Shown here one piece after another: positions 53,269 to 64,000 of a stretch of 64,000 nt of DNA (within the stretch, counting starts at the first letter, position 1; each line of letters opens with the position of its first letter). The position numbers and the translations under genes were made by a program. The stretch is from Pseudomonas sp. GD04091. Its GTDB lineage: Bacteria; Pseudomonadota; Gammaproteobacteria; Pseudomonadales; Pseudomonadaceae. Under the pieces are notes generated by a model. That model worked only from the letters and a program-made list of their open reading frames with translations. It was not told the origin of the DNA and searched no databases. Location: NCBI RefSeq assembly GCF_029836165.1, contig NZ_JAOEBG010000007.1, positions 1-64,000 on the forward strand, written 5' to 3'.

Positions 53269-54717
53269 TCAGTGCAGGGCCTCTTCGGCCTTCTGGATCG
53301 CGGCGAATTCCTCTTCGGGCGTTCCGGCCACCAGGTGGTGGCGGCTGTAGAAAGCAAAGTAGGCAATCAATACTGCATAGATCACGGCGGCGCCAATCAC
53401 CACCCGTGGGTCGACCAGGAACCCGGCGACCACGGCGAGGCAGGCCAGCACCAGGGCCACGCCCGAGGTGAGGATACCGCCGGGGGTGCGATAGGGCCGC
53501 TCCATTTTCGGACGGCGGATGCGCAGGGTGATGTGCGCGGCCATCATCAGCACGTAGGACAGCGTGGCGCCGAACACCGCCACCAGAATCAGCAGGTCGC
53601 CCTGGCCGGTCAGCGACAGGGCGAAGCCGATGACCCCGGGGATCACCAGGGCCAGCACCGGCGCCTTGCTCTTGTTGGTCTCGGAGAGCTTGCGCGGCAG
53701 GTAGCCGGCTCGGGACAGCGCGAAGATCTGTCGCGAATAGGCGTAGATGATCGAGAAGAAACTGGCGATCAGGCCGGCCAGGCCCACCAGGTTGACGAAG
53801 CTGCCCATCCAGGTGGAACCGCCATAGGCCTTCGACAGCGCCTCGACCAGCGGGTTGCCCGAGGCCTTGAGCGCCTCGGAGCCGGCGCCACCCGGGCCGA
53901 CCACCAGGATCAGCAGGGCGAAGGCCAGCAGCACCAGCATGGCGCCGATCAGGCCGCGCGGCAGGTCACGCTTGGGGTTCTTGGTCTCTTCGGCGGCCAG
54001 TGGCACGCCCTCGACGGCCAGGAAGAACCAGATCGCATAAGGGATCGCCGCCCATACCCCGACGTAGCCGAACGGCAGGAAGCTGCTTGCACCAACGGCG
54101 TCGGTCTTGGCGATGTCGAACAGGTTGGCTGCATCGAAGTGGGGCACCATGCCGATCAGGAACACGGCCAGGGCGATGGCGGCGACGGCGGTGATGATGA
54201 ACATCAGCTTCAAGGCCTCGCCCACCCCGAAGATGTGGATGCCGATGAACACGATGTAGAACGCCAGGTAGATCATCCAGCCACCGATGCCGAACAGCGA
54301 CTGGCAGTAGGCGCCGATGAACACGGCGATGGCCGCGGGGGCGATGGCGTACTCGATGAGGATCGCCGTGCCGGTGAGGAAGCCGCCCCAGGGCCCGAAG
54401 GCGCTGCGGGCGAAGCCGTAGCCGCCGCCGGCGGTGGGGATCATCGAGGACAGCTCGGCCAGGGAGAAGCACATGCACAGGTACATGGTGGCCATCAGCA
54501 GGGTGGCGAGGAACATGCCGCCCCAGCCGCCCTGGGCCAGGCCGAAGTTCCAGCCGGCGTAGTCGCCGGAGATCACGTAGGCCACGCCCAGGCCCACCAG
54601 CAGGACCCAGCCGGCGGCGCCTTTCTTCAGTTCGCGTTGCTGGAAATAGTCCGAGCCGACCTTTTCGAAATCGACGGAGGAACTTGCCGGCGTGCTGCCG
54701 GAGTGATCGCTTGGCAT
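53269..54717 (-). CDS. eat: Ethanolamine permease (APC family)
   Basis: A 482-residue APC transporter with twelve helices; GVAYVISGDYAGWNFGLAQGGWGGMFLA is the characteristic N-terminal segment of ethanolamine permeases. ATG at 54717 with AGGTG upstream. A sigma-54 promoter match lies 63 bp before it. It precedes eutB by 49 bp. Confidence 0.9.
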   Translation of the reverse strand: MPSDHSGSTPASSSVDFEKVGSDYFQQRELKKGAAGWVLLVGLGVAYVISGDYAGWNFGLAQGGWGGMFLATLLMATMYLCMCFSLAELSSMIPTAGGGYGFARSAFGPWGGFLTGTAILIEYAIAPAAIAVFIGAYCQSLFGIGGWMIYLAFYIVFIGIHIFGVGEALKLMFIITAVAAIALAVFLIGMVPHFDAANLFDIAKTDAVGASSFLPFGYVGVWAAIPYAIWFFLAVEGVPLAAEETKNPKRDLPRGLIGAMLVLLAFALLILVVGPGGAGSEALKASGNPLVEALSKAYGGSTWMGSFVNLVGLAGLIASFFSIIYAYSRQIFALSRAGYLPRKLSETNKSKAPVLALVIPGVIGFALSLTGQGDLLILVAVFGATLSYVLMMAAHITLRIRRPKMERPYRTPGGILTSGVALVLACLAVVAGFLVDPRVVIGAAVIYAVLIAYFAFYSRHHLVAGTPEEEFAAIQKAEEALH

Positions 54718-54779
54718 AGTGTTCACCTGTTGTTTTTCTTAGGTTGCCGGAGGGACTGCCGGCCCTTGGTGATTTTTAC

Positions 54780-54795
54780 TGCAGGAAGCGAGCCA
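54780..54795 (-). promoter_or_regulatory. Sigma-54 promoter before the ethanolamine permease gene
   Basis: On the minus strand: TGGCTCGCTTCCTGCA, with GG and GC separated by exactly 10 bp. Two bases off the TGGCACG-N4-TTGCW consensus. It would give a leader of about 50 nt. Confidence 0.5.
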
Positions 54796-54801
54796 GAGCC
54801 C

Positions 54802-54907
54802 TTGGGGCCGCTTTGCGGCCCTTTCGCCGGCAAGCCGGCTCCCACGCAGAGGCGGTTGGACCTGTGGGAGCCGGCTTGCCGGCGAAAGGGCTGCGCAGCA
54901 GCCCCAA
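54802..54907. repeat. Long REPIN between aldehyde dehydrogenase and permease genes
   Basis: Two 44-nt complementary arms (54802-54845 and 54864-54907) with the GTGGGAGCCGGCTTGCCGGCGA core and GGGGCTGC/GGCCGC ends. It lies directly upstream of the permease sigma-54 promoter. Confidence 0.85.
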
Positions 54908-54915
54908 TGGCCTGT

Positions 54916-56436
<1,521 letters not shown>

Positions 56437-56484
56437 GGTGTGTCTCCTGGTCGTTGTGATTGTTGCGGAGTTTCAAAGCGTAGA

Positions 56485-56500
56485 GCAAAGGTCGGGCCAG
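56485..56500 (-). promoter_or_regulatory. Sigma-54 promoter of the acetaldehyde dehydrogenase gene
   Basis: On the minus strand: TGGCCCGACCTTTGCT, with the GG and GC dinucleotides exactly 10 bp apart and only one base off the -24/-12 consensus (A to C). The divergent gene encodes a sigma-54 activator. Confidence 0.7.
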
Positions 56501-56704
56501 TGCCTTGAGGTGCTTTTGAATCAATGACTTGGATCAGGGTTGTTGAGGGTTCGGCGAATGCCTTGTGCCAGCGCCGGCACGGCCCTGGTGACACTTTGTA
56601 CCGTTTGCGACACAGGACGTGACCGTAGGGTCGGCGCACCGTTGCAATGCGCTCCCGCCTGGAGGATGCTGGCGCAACGCTCTATCTGCGGAGAACAACA
56701 AGAA

Positions 56705-58663
56705 ATGCAGAGCAACCCGTTCAGCCGCCATGCCCAGCAAGTGCTCACGGTCGCCCACGGCCAGGCCAGCGGGCCGGGCAGCGACCCGTCCATCGCCCGC
56801 TCCTGGCTGCGCTGCCTGGAGGACTATCACCTCGACCCTGCGCGGGCCCAGGCCCCCGTCGTGCTCGAGCACGGCCGCCTGCTGGAGAGCCGCGAGCGCC
56901 TGCGCCAGGTGCTGCGGATCGCCGACAACGAGATGAACAGCCTGCACCAGCAGTTGTCCGGCAGCGGACATGCGGTGCTGCTCACCGATGCCCGCGGGGT
57001 GATCCTCAATTGCGTCACCGCGCCCAGTGAGCGGCGGATCTTCGAACGCGCCGGGCTGTGGCTCGGCGCCGATTGGAGCGAGGCCCGCGAGGGCACCAAC
57101 GGCATCGGCACCTGCCTGGTCGAGCGTCAGGCCCTTACCATTCATCAGGACGAGCACTTTCGCGGCCGCCACACCGGGCTGACCTGCTCGGCCAGCCCGG
57201 TGTTCGATCCCCACGGCGAACTGCTGGCGGTGCTCGATGTGTCGTCGGCGCGGCCGGACGTTTCGCGACAGAGCCAGTTCCATACCATGGCGCTGGTCAA
57301 TCTCTCGGCGAAAATGATCGAAAGCTGTTATTTCCTGCGCCACTTCGAGCAGCAATGGCTGCTGCGCTTTCACTTGCAGGCCGAGTCGGTCGGGTTGTTC
57401 AGCGAAGGCCTGCTGGCCTTCGATGGCGACGGGCGGATCTGCGCCGCCAACCAGAGCGCGTTGAACCTGCTGGGTACCATCCGTGGCGGCGTGCTGGGCA
57501 AGGCGGTGGAGAGCTTCTTCGCCTGCGGCCATGACGAACTGTTCGGCCGCGCCACGCCACAAGGCAGTGCCGTCTGGCCACTGCATACCCGGGATGGTCG
57601 CCAGGTGTTCGCCAGCCTGCGTGGCCAGGCGCGTGCGCCGGCCTGGTCGGTGGCGGCGGCGCTGCCCATGGCCGCCGAACCGGGCATCTGCCTGCTCGAC
57701 CCAGCCCTGCAGAGTGATTTCCAGCGTGCGGTACGGGTGTTCGAGCGCGATGTGCCGTTGCTACTGCGCGGCGAGACCGGTTGCGGCAAGGAGGCCTTCG
57801 CCCAGGCCGTGCACCAGGCGAGCGCCCGGCGGCTCAAGCCGTTCGTGGCGATCAACTGTGCCTCGATCCCGGAGAGCCTGATCGAGAGCGAACTGTTCGG
57901 TTATCGCGGCGGCAGTTTCACCGGCGCGCGCAAGGAGGGCATGCGTGGCAAGCTGCTGCAGGCCGATGGTGGCACCTTGCTGCTGGACGAGATCGGCGAC
58001 ATGCCGCTGGCGCTGCAGACGCGCTTGCTGCGGGTGATCGAAGAGCGCCAGGTGGTGCCGATCGGCGGCGAACCTCAGGCGGTGGATGTGCGGATCATCA
58101 GCGCCACCCACCGCGACCTGCTGGAGCGGGTGGAGCGGGGCAGTTTCCGCGAAGACCTCTATTACCGCCTCAATGGCCTGGAAGTGGCGCTGCCGGCGCT
58201 GCGCGAGCGCAGCGACAAGGCACAGTTGCTGGACTTCCTGCTGGCGCAGGAGGCCGACGGGCAGCCCATCGAGATCGAGCCCGGGGCGCGGCAGGCGCTG
58301 CTGGACTTCGCCTGGCCCGGCAACGTGCGGCAGTTGCGCAATGTGCTGCGCACGTTGGTGGCCTTGTGCGAAGAGGGGCGAGTCGAGTATCGGGATCTCC
58401 CACGGGTGGTGCGTAGCGCGGGAGCGGGCTTGCCCCGCGATGGCGTACGAGCAGACAACGCCAATGACCCTGCCGACGCCATCGCGGGGCAAGCCCGCTG
58501 CCACGATGGCAGTGCCTGTCTTGAGGGCGCCGAGCGCCAAGCATTGCTCGGCGCGCTGGAGGCAAATCACTGGCACATGACCCGCGTCGCCGAGCGCCTG
58601 GGTATCAGCCGCAATACCTTGTATCGAAAACTGCGCAAACACGGCATCGCCAGGGGCGGTTGA
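56705..58663 (+). CDS. eatR: Sigma-54-dependent activator of ethanolamine genes (EatR/AcoR-like)
   Basis: A 652-residue enhancer-binding protein: AcoR-type GAF region (about 75-205), PAS-like region (about 228-320), AAA+ domain with Walker A GETGCGKE (356-363) and a sigma-54 contact loop GSFTGA (403-408; the usual form is GAFTGA), and a C-terminal Fis helix-turn-helix (about 620-645; HMTRVAERLGISRNTLYRKL). Residues about 572-600 are encoded by an in-frame REPIN. It is divergent from the acetaldehyde dehydrogenase gene, the arrangement of eatR in P. aeruginosa. ATG at 56705. Confidence 0.85.
   Translation: MQSNPFSRHAQQVLTVAHGQASGPGSDPSIARSWLRCLEDYHLDPARAQAPVVLEHGRLLESRERLRQVLRIADNEMNSLHQQLSGSGHAVLLTDARGVILNCVTAPSERRIFERAGLWLGADWSEAREGTNGIGTCLVERQALTIHQDEHFRGRHTGLTCSASPVFDPHGELLAVLDVSSARPDVSRQSQFHTMALVNLSAKMIESCYFLRHFEQQWLLRFHLQAESVGLFSEGLLAFDGDGRICAANQSALNLLGTIRGGVLGKAVESFFACGHDELFGRATPQGSAVWPLHTRDGRQVFASLRGQARAPAWSVAAALPMAAEPGICLLDPALQSDFQRAVRVFERDVPLLLRGETGCGKEAFAQAVHQASARRLKPFVAINCASIPESLIESELFGYRGGSFTGARKEGMRGKLLQADGGTLLLDEIGDMPLALQTRLLRVIEERQVVPIGGEPQAVDVRIISATHRDLLERVERGSFREDLYYRLNGLEVALPALRERSDKAQLLDFLLAQEADGQPIEIEPGARQALLDFAWPGNVRQLRNVLRTLVALCEEGRVEYRDLPRVVRSAGAGLPRDGVRADNANDPADAIAGQARCHDGSACLEGAERQALLGALEANHWHMTRVAERLGISRNTLYRKLRKHGIARGG
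58421..58502. repeat. REPIN inside eatR
   Basis: Arms 58421-58446 and 58476-58502 are complementary apart from one base, with the GCGGGCTTGCCCCGCGA core. It is open in the eatR frame and falls in the linker between the AAA+ and HTH domains. Confidence 0.9.
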
Positions 58664-58729
58664 GCGAAACAGCGGGTGCGATTTCCCTCGCCCTGGGCTA
58701 CCCTGCCTCGACGTTTTGCGAGGTCGATC

Positions 58730-60079
58730 ATGCACATTCATATTCTCGGTATTTGCGGCACTTTCATGGGTTCGCTGGCGGTGCTGGCCAAGGAGCTGGG
58801 CCACCGTGTCACCGGTTCCGACGCCAACGTCTACCCCCCGATGAGCACCCAGCTCGAAGCCCAGGGCATCGAACTGACCCAGGGTTACGATCCGGCCCAG
58901 CTGGAACCGGCTCCCGACCTGGTGGTGATCGGCAATGCCATGTCGCGGGGCAATCCGGCGGTGGAGTACGTGCTGAACAAGGGCCTGCCGTATGTCTCCG
59001 GCCCGCAGTGGCTGGCCGACCATGTGCTGCAGGGGCGTTGGGTACTGGCGGTGGCCGGCACGCACGGCAAGACCACCACCAGCAGCATGCTGGCTTGGGT
59101 CCTGGAGCATGCCGGCATGAGCCCGGGCTTCCTGATCGGCGGCGTGCCGCAGAACTTCTCGGTGTCGGCGCGCCTGGGCGATACACCGTTCTTCGTGGTC
59201 GAGGCCGATGAGTACGACAGCGCGTTCTTCGACAAGCGCTCCAAGTTCGTCCACTACCACCCGCGCACCGCGATTCTCAACAACCTCGAGTTCGATCACG
59301 CGGACATCTTCCCCGACCTGGCGTCGATCGAGCGGCAGTTCCACCATCTGGTGCGTACCATCCCCAGCGAAGGCCTGGTCATCCACCCGACCACCGAGCA
59401 GGCGCTGGAGCGCGTGATTGGCATGGGCTGCTGGACCCCGGTACAGACCACTGGCGAGGGCGGGCAGTGGCAGGCGCGCCTGCTCAGCGCCGACGGTTCG
59501 CGCTTCGAGGTGCTGTTCGAAGGTGAGGCGCAGGGTGTCGTCGACTGGGCGCTGACTGGCCAGCACAACGTCGCCAACGCCCTGGCCACCTTGGCCGCCG
59601 CCCGCCATGTCGGCGTGGCGCCGGCCATGGGCATCGAAGGCCTGAGCGCGTTCAAGAGCGTCAAGCGGCGCATGGAGAAGGTCGCCGAAGTGCAGGGCGT
59701 GACCATCTATGACGACTTCGCCCACCACCCGACCGCCATCGCCACCACCCTCGACGGCCTGCGCAAGCGCGTCGGCGAGGCGCCGGTGATCGCGGTGATC
59801 GAACCGCGCTCCAACTCGATGAAGCTTGGCGCTCACCGTGACGGCCTGCCGGAAAGCGTCAACGATGCCGACCAGGTGATCTGGTACGCGCCACCGAACC
59901 TGGGCTGGGACCTGGCGGGTACCGCCGCGCAGTGCAAGGTGCCGAGCGTGGTGGCCGACAGCCTCGAGGCGATCATCGAGCGGATCAAGGGCCAGGCACG
60001 TCCGGGCACCCATGTGGTGATCATGAGCAACGGCGGCTTCGGCGGTCTGCACGGCAAGCTGGCCGAGGCCCTCAAGTGA
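58730..60079 (+). CDS. mpl: UDP-N-acetylmuramate:tripeptide ligase Mpl
   Basis: A 449-residue Mur ligase with P-loop GTHGKTTT (110-117) and the [19 protein letters not shown] and [10 protein letters not shown] segments specific to Mpl. It reattaches the recycled tripeptide L-Ala-D-Glu-mDap to UDP-MurNAc in peptidoglycan recycling. ATG at 58730 with GAGG upstream. It overlaps ubiX by 4 nt. Confidence 0.95.
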   Translation: MHIHILGICGTFMGSLAVLAKELGHRVTGSDANVYPPMSTQLEAQGIELTQGYDPAQLEPAPDLVVIGNAMSRGNPAVEYVLNKGLPYVSGPQWLADHVLQGRWVLAVAGTHGKTTTSSMLAWVLEHAGMSPGFLIGGVPQNFSVSARLGDTPFFVVEADEYDSAFFDKRSKFVHYHPRTAILNNLEFDHADIFPDLASIERQFHHLVRTIPSEGLVIHPTTEQALERVIGMGCWTPVQTTGEGGQWQARLLSADGSRFEVLFEGEAQGVVDWALTGQHNVANALATLAAARHVGVAPAMGIEGLSAFKSVKRRMEKVAEVQGVTIYDDFAHHPTAIATTLDGLRKRVGEAPVIAVIEPRSNSMKLGAHRDGLPESVNDADQVIWYAPPNLGWDLAGTAAQCKVPSVVADSLEAIIERIKGQARPGTHVVIMSNGGFGGLHGKLAEALK

Positions 60080-60705
60080 GCGGCCCGGAACGCATCACCC
60101 TGGCCATGACCGGCGCCTCCGGGGCGCAGTACGGCCTGCGCCTGCTCGACTGCCTGGTGCGCGAGGATCGCGAGGTGCATTTCCTCGTCTCCAAGGCCGC
60201 GCAGCTGGTGATGGCCACCGAGACCGACGTGGTGCTGCCTGCCAAGCCCCAGGCGATGCAAGCGTTCCTCACCGAATACACCGGTGCGGCCGATGGCCAG
60301 ATCCGCGTGTATGGCAAGGAAGACTGGATGTCGCCGGTAGCCTCGGGCTCCGGCGCGCCGTCGGCGATGGTGGTGGTACCGTGCTCCACCGGCACCCTGT
60401 CGGCCATTGCCACCGGTGCCTGCAACAACCTGATCGAGCGCGCCGCCGATGTGACCCTCAAGGAGCGTCGGCAGCTGATTCTGGTGCCGCGCGAGGCGCC
60501 GTTCTCGACCATTCACCTGGAAAACATGCTCAAGTTGTCGCAGATGGGCGCGGTGATCCTGCCGGCGGCCCCGGGCTTTTATCACCAGCCACAGACCATC
60601 GATGATCTGGTCGATTTCGTCGTGGCGCGCATCCTCAACCTGCTGAACATCCCGCAGGACATGCTGCCGCGCTGGGGCGAGCATCACTACGGAGTCGATG
60701 ATTGA
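60076..60705 (+). CDS. ubiX: Flavin prenyltransferase UbiX
   Basis: A 209-residue enzyme that makes prenyl-FMN for Ubi[42 protein letters not shown] and [16 protein letters not shown] are the FMN- and phosphate-binding motifs. GTG start within the mpl stop (GTGA), and its own stop overlaps the next start (TTGA). Confidence 0.95.
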   Translation: MSGPERITLAMTGASGAQYGLRLLDCLVREDREVHFLVSKAAQLVMATETDVVLPAKPQAMQAFLTEYTGAADGQIRVYGKEDWMSPVASGSGAPSAMVVVPCSTGTLSAIATGACNNLIERAADVTLKERRQLILVPREAPFSTIHLENMLKLSQMGAVILPAAPGFYHQPQTIDDLVDFVVARILNLLNIPQDMLPRWGEHHYGVDD

Positions 60706-60989
60706 AGCGCGCCCTGGCAGGGCTGCTGATGCTGGCTCAGCTCGGCGGCTGCGCCACGGTGCGCACGCTCGATGCCAACAAGCCGGGAGCGCCGGTGGTG
60801 TATGCCGGGACGCGGCTGGACCTGTACGTGATCAATGGTGGATGTTGCCCTGAAGACCGTTTCGGGGCCAGGGCGCCGGCCTATCCGGGGTTGGACCTGC
60901 CGGGGAGCGTGCTGCTCGATACCTTGCTGCTGCCGTTGTCGCTGCTGACGGCGGCAGGGGTGGGTTTCAATGCCACGGGCGGTCTGTAA
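60702..60989 (+). CDS. YceK/YidQ-type lipoprotein (DUF1375)
   Basis: A 95-residue lipoprotein with lipobox near LGGC (Cys17) and the family's [33 protein letters not shown] segments. Its start is a rare TTG that overlaps the ubiX stop by 4 nt; no better start is available. Function unknown. Confidence 0.78.
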   Translation: MKRALAGLLMLAQLGGCATVRTLDANKPGAPVVYAGTRLDLYVINGGCCPEDRFGARAPAYPGLDLPGSVLLDTLLLPLSLLTAAGVGFNATGGL

Positions 60990-61000
60990 CGAAGCAATCG

Positions 61001-61046
61001 CGGGGCAAGCCCGCTCCCACGATCACGTGGGAGCGGGCTTGCCCCG
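61001..61046. repeat. REP inverted pair
   Basis: Perfect 21-nt arms (61001-61021, 61026-61046) around a 4-nt loop, with the CGGGGCAAGCCCGCTCCCAC core, at the convergent ends of the YceK-like and Rossmann-protein genes. Confidence 0.88.
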
Positions 61047-61068
61047 TCATGAGGCTGGTACTGGCGCC

Positions 61069-61713
61069 CTATTTCTTGCCCAGCTTGCGTAACTCGTCCG
61101 ACTCGACCACGCGAATCCCGTCCTCTTCCTCCAGCGCCAGGCGCCACAGCGCCCGGGCCAGGGTGCAGGCCTCGATGCCCCGGTACTTGCCCGGTATGAG
61201 GCGGGCGAAGGGCGCCGCCATCCTTTCACCCAGCCGTGGCTCGATGCGCTCGCCCAGCAGCAGCGAAGGCCGGACGATGGTCAGCTGTGGCCAGTCCTGC
61301 TGCTTGAGCGCCTCTTCCATTTCGCCCTTGACCCGGTTGTAGAAGATCGACGACTTGGGGTCGGCACCGAGCGCGCTGATCACCAGCAGGTGGCGCGCGC
61401 CCATCTCCCGGGCGCGCTTGCTGAAGGCCACGACCATGTCCAGGTCGACGGCCCGGAAGGCGTTTTCCGAGCCCGCCTGCTTGAGCGTGGTACCCAGGCA
61501 GCAGAAGGCGATATCGACGCGACCGGCCAGTTGCGGGAGAAACACGGCCGGGTCACCCACCGGGTTTTCCAGGTGCGGGTGCTCGGCCAGTGGCCGGCGC
61601 GTCGGCGCCAGCACGCGGCTGATGGTGGGCTCGTTGAGCAGGCGATCGAGCAGGTGTTCACCTGTCAGACCCGTGGCACCGGCAAGCAGGACATGCTGAG
61701 GCGTCAAGTACAT
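61069..61713 (-). CDS. NAD(P)-binding Rossmann protein (HTATIP2/NmrA-like atypical SDR)
   Basis: A 214-residue protein with the nucleotide loop GATGLTG (12-18), [12 protein letters not shown] and [23 protein letters not shown], typical of the TIP30/HTATIP2-like atypical SDRs (Y-x3-K retained as YNRVK). ATG at 61713 has GGGAG upstream. Substrate unknown; stands alone. Confidence 0.82.
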   Translation of the reverse strand: MYLTPQHVLLAGATGLTGEHLLDRLLNEPTISRVLAPTRRPLAEHPHLENPVGDPAVFLPQLAGRVDIAFCCLGTTLKQAGSENAFRAVDLDMVVAFSKRAREMGARHLLVISALGADPKSSIFYNRVKGEMEEALKQQDWPQLTIVRPSLLLGERIEPRLGERMAAPFARLIPGKYRGIEACTLARALWRLALEEEDGIRVVESDELRKLGKK

Positions 61714-61741
61714 GAGGTCTCTCCCTTTGTTACTACACAGC

Positions 61742-63475
61742 TTAGTGGGCGGCAGGTGTTTTCGCCTGTTCCACCGGGGCTGGCTGGGCTTCATTGCGCA
61801 AGGCTTGTTCGGCTTGCTGCCGACGCAGGCGCTGCCAGTGACTGATCACTGCCGGCGGCGCCCAGATCTGCGGTTCAGAGGCCTCGAAGCCTTCCCTTCG
61901 TTCTCTTTCGGCAACGCTTTGTCGCGCCAGTTCAAACGCTTGTTTCAGATCGTCGGTCTGGTTCAACGCCTGGGCGAACAGGGCGTCGCCGAAGTAGGTG
62001 AAATCGGCCTCCTCCGAGCAGCCGAACGAGACCCGATCGGGGCGCGCGGCGGTCATGATCAGCGTGCGGTCGTCCTGAAGCGGGGCGATATAGCCGCCGG
62101 AATAGCACGCAGAGATGACGATGATCTTGTCGCGGGCCTTGAGCGGCGCCAGGGCGCTGGCCAGCTCGGCGGCGGACAGGTCGGCCAGTTGCAGGCGTGG
62201 CTGGTCGAGCACCAACTGGTGGTCATGGCTGCCATGGCTGGTCAGGTAGATGAACACCAGGTCCTCGGGGCCGCTGCGCTCGGCAAGGGTGCGGGCGGCG
62301 CGGGTGAGGTTCTCGCGGGTGGCCATGGGGCGGTCGGCCATGTGGTCGCGGTGGTTGACCAGGGTCACCTGGCCATGGGCGCCGAAGCGCACCTTGAGCA
62401 TGTTGCTGACATAGTCGGCCTCGCGCAAAAACACGCTCTGCTGGCCGTCGCCGGCCACCACCAGGCTGTACAGCTGTACCGGCGCAACCGAGCGGGGCAC
62501 TTTGGCCAGGGCTTCATCCAGCAGCCTGCCCTGGTTGAGCAAGGCCAGGTCGAGCGGGTCGGGAAGCAGCTTGCCCCCGGCGTCGCGCACACGCACGCCA
62601 TTGACCCAGGTACCGCTCTCGACCCGACCCTCCGGGTGGGTCAACCGGCCCTGGCCGTGGTAGGCGTCATCGGCGAAACCGCCGACATACTGGCTGCCGT
62701 CGGCCAGCTGCAAGGTGCCGGCACCGGCGAAACGCCAGTCGCGGAAGCTGCCTTTGTAGCGACTGCCATCGCTGCCCAGCAGTTCGCCCTGGCCGCTCAG
62801 CGAGCCGTCCTTGAACTCACCGATCCACACATCGCCGTCGGCATTCTCGTAACGACCGCGGCCTTCGAGGTGGTTGTCCTTGAATTCGCCGATGTACTGT
62901 TCGCCGTCGATACTGTCGTAGGTGCCGGCGCCCTGCAGCTGGCCGTCGATGAAGTGGCCGCTGTACTGGTTGCCGCTGGTGTCGCTGCGTACACCGGCGC
63001 CGTTGGGCTTGCCCTTGGCGAACAGGCCCTGGTAGCGGCTGCCGTCGGCCAGTTCGAGCTGGCCCGCGCCTTCGTACTGGTCGTCCTTGAACTGGCCACG
63101 GTAGGTCTGGTCGTGCTGCTTGAGCGTGCCTTCGCCGTCTCGCCGGCCATGCTTGAAGGTGCCTGCATAGTGGCTGCCGGGGGTGGTCAGGTCACCCAGC
63201 CCCTGGAACAGGCCTGCGCTGAACTGGCCGCGGTAGACCTCGCCGTTGCTGCCATGCCATTCGCCCTGACCGTGCCATTGGCCATCCTTGAAGGCGCCGG
63301 CGTACCAGCTGCCGTTGGGATAGTCGATGCGCCCTTCGCCCTGCAGCAGGCCATCGACCACCTGGCCCCGGTAGCGGCCGCCATCGGGCAGCCGGGCATC
63401 CGGGGGCGACAGGGGCTCGCCCTCGCCACAGGCGGCGAGTAGCAGGATCAGGGTCAGCGGAAGCAGGGGGCGCAT
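61742..63475 (-). CDS. MORN-repeat lipoprotein with C13-family (caspase-fold) peptidase domain
   Basis: A 577-residue lipoprotein: signal with LLLAAC (Cys16), then about eleven MORN repeats of 22-23 residues (residues about 34-290, each with Y.G.F..G...G.G), then a caspase-fold C13/legumain-type domain (about 330-545) with His414 (LTSHGSHDH) and Cys457 (VISACYSGG) as the catalytic dyad. With Gly-Glu after the cysteine it may go to the outer membrane. It would be a surface or periplasmic cysteine peptidase. Target unknown. ATG at 63475. Confidence 0.85.
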   Translation of the reverse strand: MRPLLPLTLILLLAACGEGEPLSPPDARLPDGGRYRGQVVDGLLQGEGRIDYPNGSWYAGAFKDGQWHGQGEWHGSNGEVYRGQFSAGLFQGLGDLTTPGSHYAGTFKHGRRDGEGTLKQHDQTYRGQFKDDQYEGAGQLELADGSRYQGLFAKGKPNGAGVRSDTSGNQYSGHFIDGQLQGAGTYDSIDGEQYIGEFKDNHLEGRGRYENADGDVWIGEFKDGSLSGQGELLGSDGSRYKGSFRDWRFAGAGTLQLADGSQYVGGFADDAYHGQGRLTHPEGRVESGTWVNGVRVRDAGGKLLPDPLDLALLNQGRLLDEALAKVPRSVAPVQLYSLVVAGDGQQSVFLREADYVSNMLKVRFGAHGQVTLVNHRDHMADRPMATRENLTRAARTLAERSGPEDLVFIYLTSHGSHDHQLVLDQPRLQLADLSAAELASALAPLKARDKIIVISACYSGGYIAPLQDDRTLIMTAARPDRVSFGCSEEADFTYFGDALFAQALNQTDDLKQAFELARQSVAERERREGFEASEPQIWAPPAVISHWQRLRRQQAEQALRNEAQPAPVEQAKTPAAH

Positions 63476-63544
63476 GGCGGGTTCCGGGCGAAACGATGCG
63501 CCGAGTATGCCGCAGAATGCGGGGAGCCGTGAATCGGGGTGCCC

Positions 63545-63576
63545 GTGGGAGCGGGCTTGTCTGATCGCTCCCACAG
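63545..63576. repeat. Degenerate REP element
   Basis: GTGGGAGCG and CGCTCCCAC arms closing around a short GGCTTGTCTGAT middle, so the second half of the REP core is eroded. It lies between the MORN and MaoC genes. Confidence 0.6.
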
Positions 63577-63613
63577 GGTTGGGGGAGACCCCACTAAGGT
63601 CGTGCCAGGGGCC

Positions 63614-64000
63614 TCAGACGAAACAGAGCGACAGCGGCTCAGCGATATAGGCGGGCTTTTCTTCGCCTTCGATCTCAAGGGTGACGGTCGCCTTGAGCAG
63701 CCATTGCCCCGGCTTCTTCTCGGTGGCGTCAGTCAGGTCGACTTTCAGCCGCACCTTGCTGTCGACCTTCACCGGCTGGATGAACCGCACGCTGTCCAGG
63801 CCGTAGTTGACCACCATCTTCAGCCCCTCGGGCAGCACGAGGATGTCTTCCATCAGCTTGGGGATCAGCGAAAGGGTCAGGAAGCCATGGGCGATGGTGG
63901 TGCCGAAGGGCGTTTTCTTGGCTTTCTCGGGATCGACATGGATGAACTGGAAATCGCCGGTGGCCTCGGCGAACAGGTTGATGCGTTGCTGATCGATCTT
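63614..64000 (-). CDS. MaoC-like (R)-specific enoyl-CoA hydratase, 5' end cut by the window
   Basis: The reading frame runs open to the window edge, giving at least 128 residues. The hydratase motif ATGDFQFIHVDPEKAKKTPFG and AHGFLTLSLIP lie at the N-terminal end (Asp and His of the catalytic pair visible), followed by the hot-dog fold strands ending LSLCFV. Such enzymes hydrate trans-2-enoyl-CoA, linking beta-oxidation to polyhydroxyalkanoate synthesis. The start codon lies outside the window; internal ATG at 63853 would remove the active site. Confidence 0.85.
   Translation of the reverse strand, partial: KIDQQRINLFAEATGDFQFIHVDPEKAKKTPFGTTIAHGFLTLSLIPKLMEDILVLPEGLKMVVNYGLDSVRFIQPVKVDSKVRLKVDLTDATEKKPGQWLLKATVTLEIEGEEKPAYIAEPLSLCFV

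Noticed and set aside
57761..60052. A 763-codon minus-strand frame across eatR and mpl
   Set aside because: Antisense to two well-identified genes and crosses their boundary; no protein-like features.
62640..63380. Regularly spaced repeats that might suggest a CRISPR-like array
   Set aside because: They are the codons of the MORN repeats, vary in sequence, and keep the reading frame.

Overview
The window is a high-GC chromosomal segment of a fluorescent Pseudomonas, most likely of the P. putida group. The protein families, the gene orders (ribD-ribE-ribBX-ribH-nusB-thiL-pgpA, xseB-ispA-dxs, ethanolamine ammonia-lyase genes next to an aldehyde dehydrogenase and a sigma-54 activator) and the abundant REP palindromes with a GCGGGTAAACCCGCTCCCAC core all fit this. 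I see no rRNA, tRNA, CRISPR array, insertion sequence or prophage. Coding density is high and no stretch over 300 bases lacks a gene, apart from the ribB leader, which holds an FMN riboswitch.

Layout. 0-11 kb: amino-acid metabolism and transport (asparaginase, AGCS symporter, XRE-type regulator), an unexplained three-gene oxygenase/exporter/hydrolase operon, two overlapping nucleotide-sugar SDR genes, a HxlR regulator divergent from an MFS efflux gene, and oprG with an Anr-like box. 11-14.4 kb: a Zrg-like zinc-uptake cluster (DUF2796 protein, ABC ATPase, FtsX-type permease, DUF3299 protein). 14.4-17 kb: CnoX thioredoxin, a methyltransferase and a YbaY-like lipoprotein. 17-25.7 kb: nrdR and the riboflavin/thiamine/phospholipid block, then ribA and a BtuF-like protein. 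25.7-31 kb: BtuB-like receptor, dxs, ispA, xseB. 31-36 kb: an MBOAT/SGNH acyl-transfer operon, stand-alone ribB behind an FMN riboswitch, and an orphan zeta-like kinase.

36.9-46.9 kb is an iron-acquisition island. A catecholate module (pfeR-pfeS-pfeA-pfeE order: two-component system, receptor, periplasmic esterase) is followed by a cell-surface-signalling module (ECF sigma, FecR-type anti-sigma and a divergent HasR-like receptor with a signalling domain) that carries a good Fur-box match. 47-51 kb: an S24-type repressor that has lost its self-cleavage residues, ppa, mtfA, a DedA protein and a GNAT protein. 51-58.7 kb: ethanolamine catabolism (eutC, eutB, permease, aldehyde dehydrogenase, activator EatR) with two sigma-54 promoter matches. 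58.7-64 kb: mpl, ubiX, a YceK-like lipoprotein, a Rossmann protein, a lipoprotein that joins eleven MORN repeats to a C13/caspase-fold domain, and a truncated MaoC-type hydratase at the right edge.

Points that stand out: REP palindromes inside or at the ends of reading frames (an MFS gene, a DUF3299 gene and eatR); a degenerate RmlD-like protein paired with an intact epimerase; twin 19-bp operators four helical turns apart; riboflavin genes split so that only one ribB copy lies behind the riboswitch; and several conserved but unexplained envelope operons.
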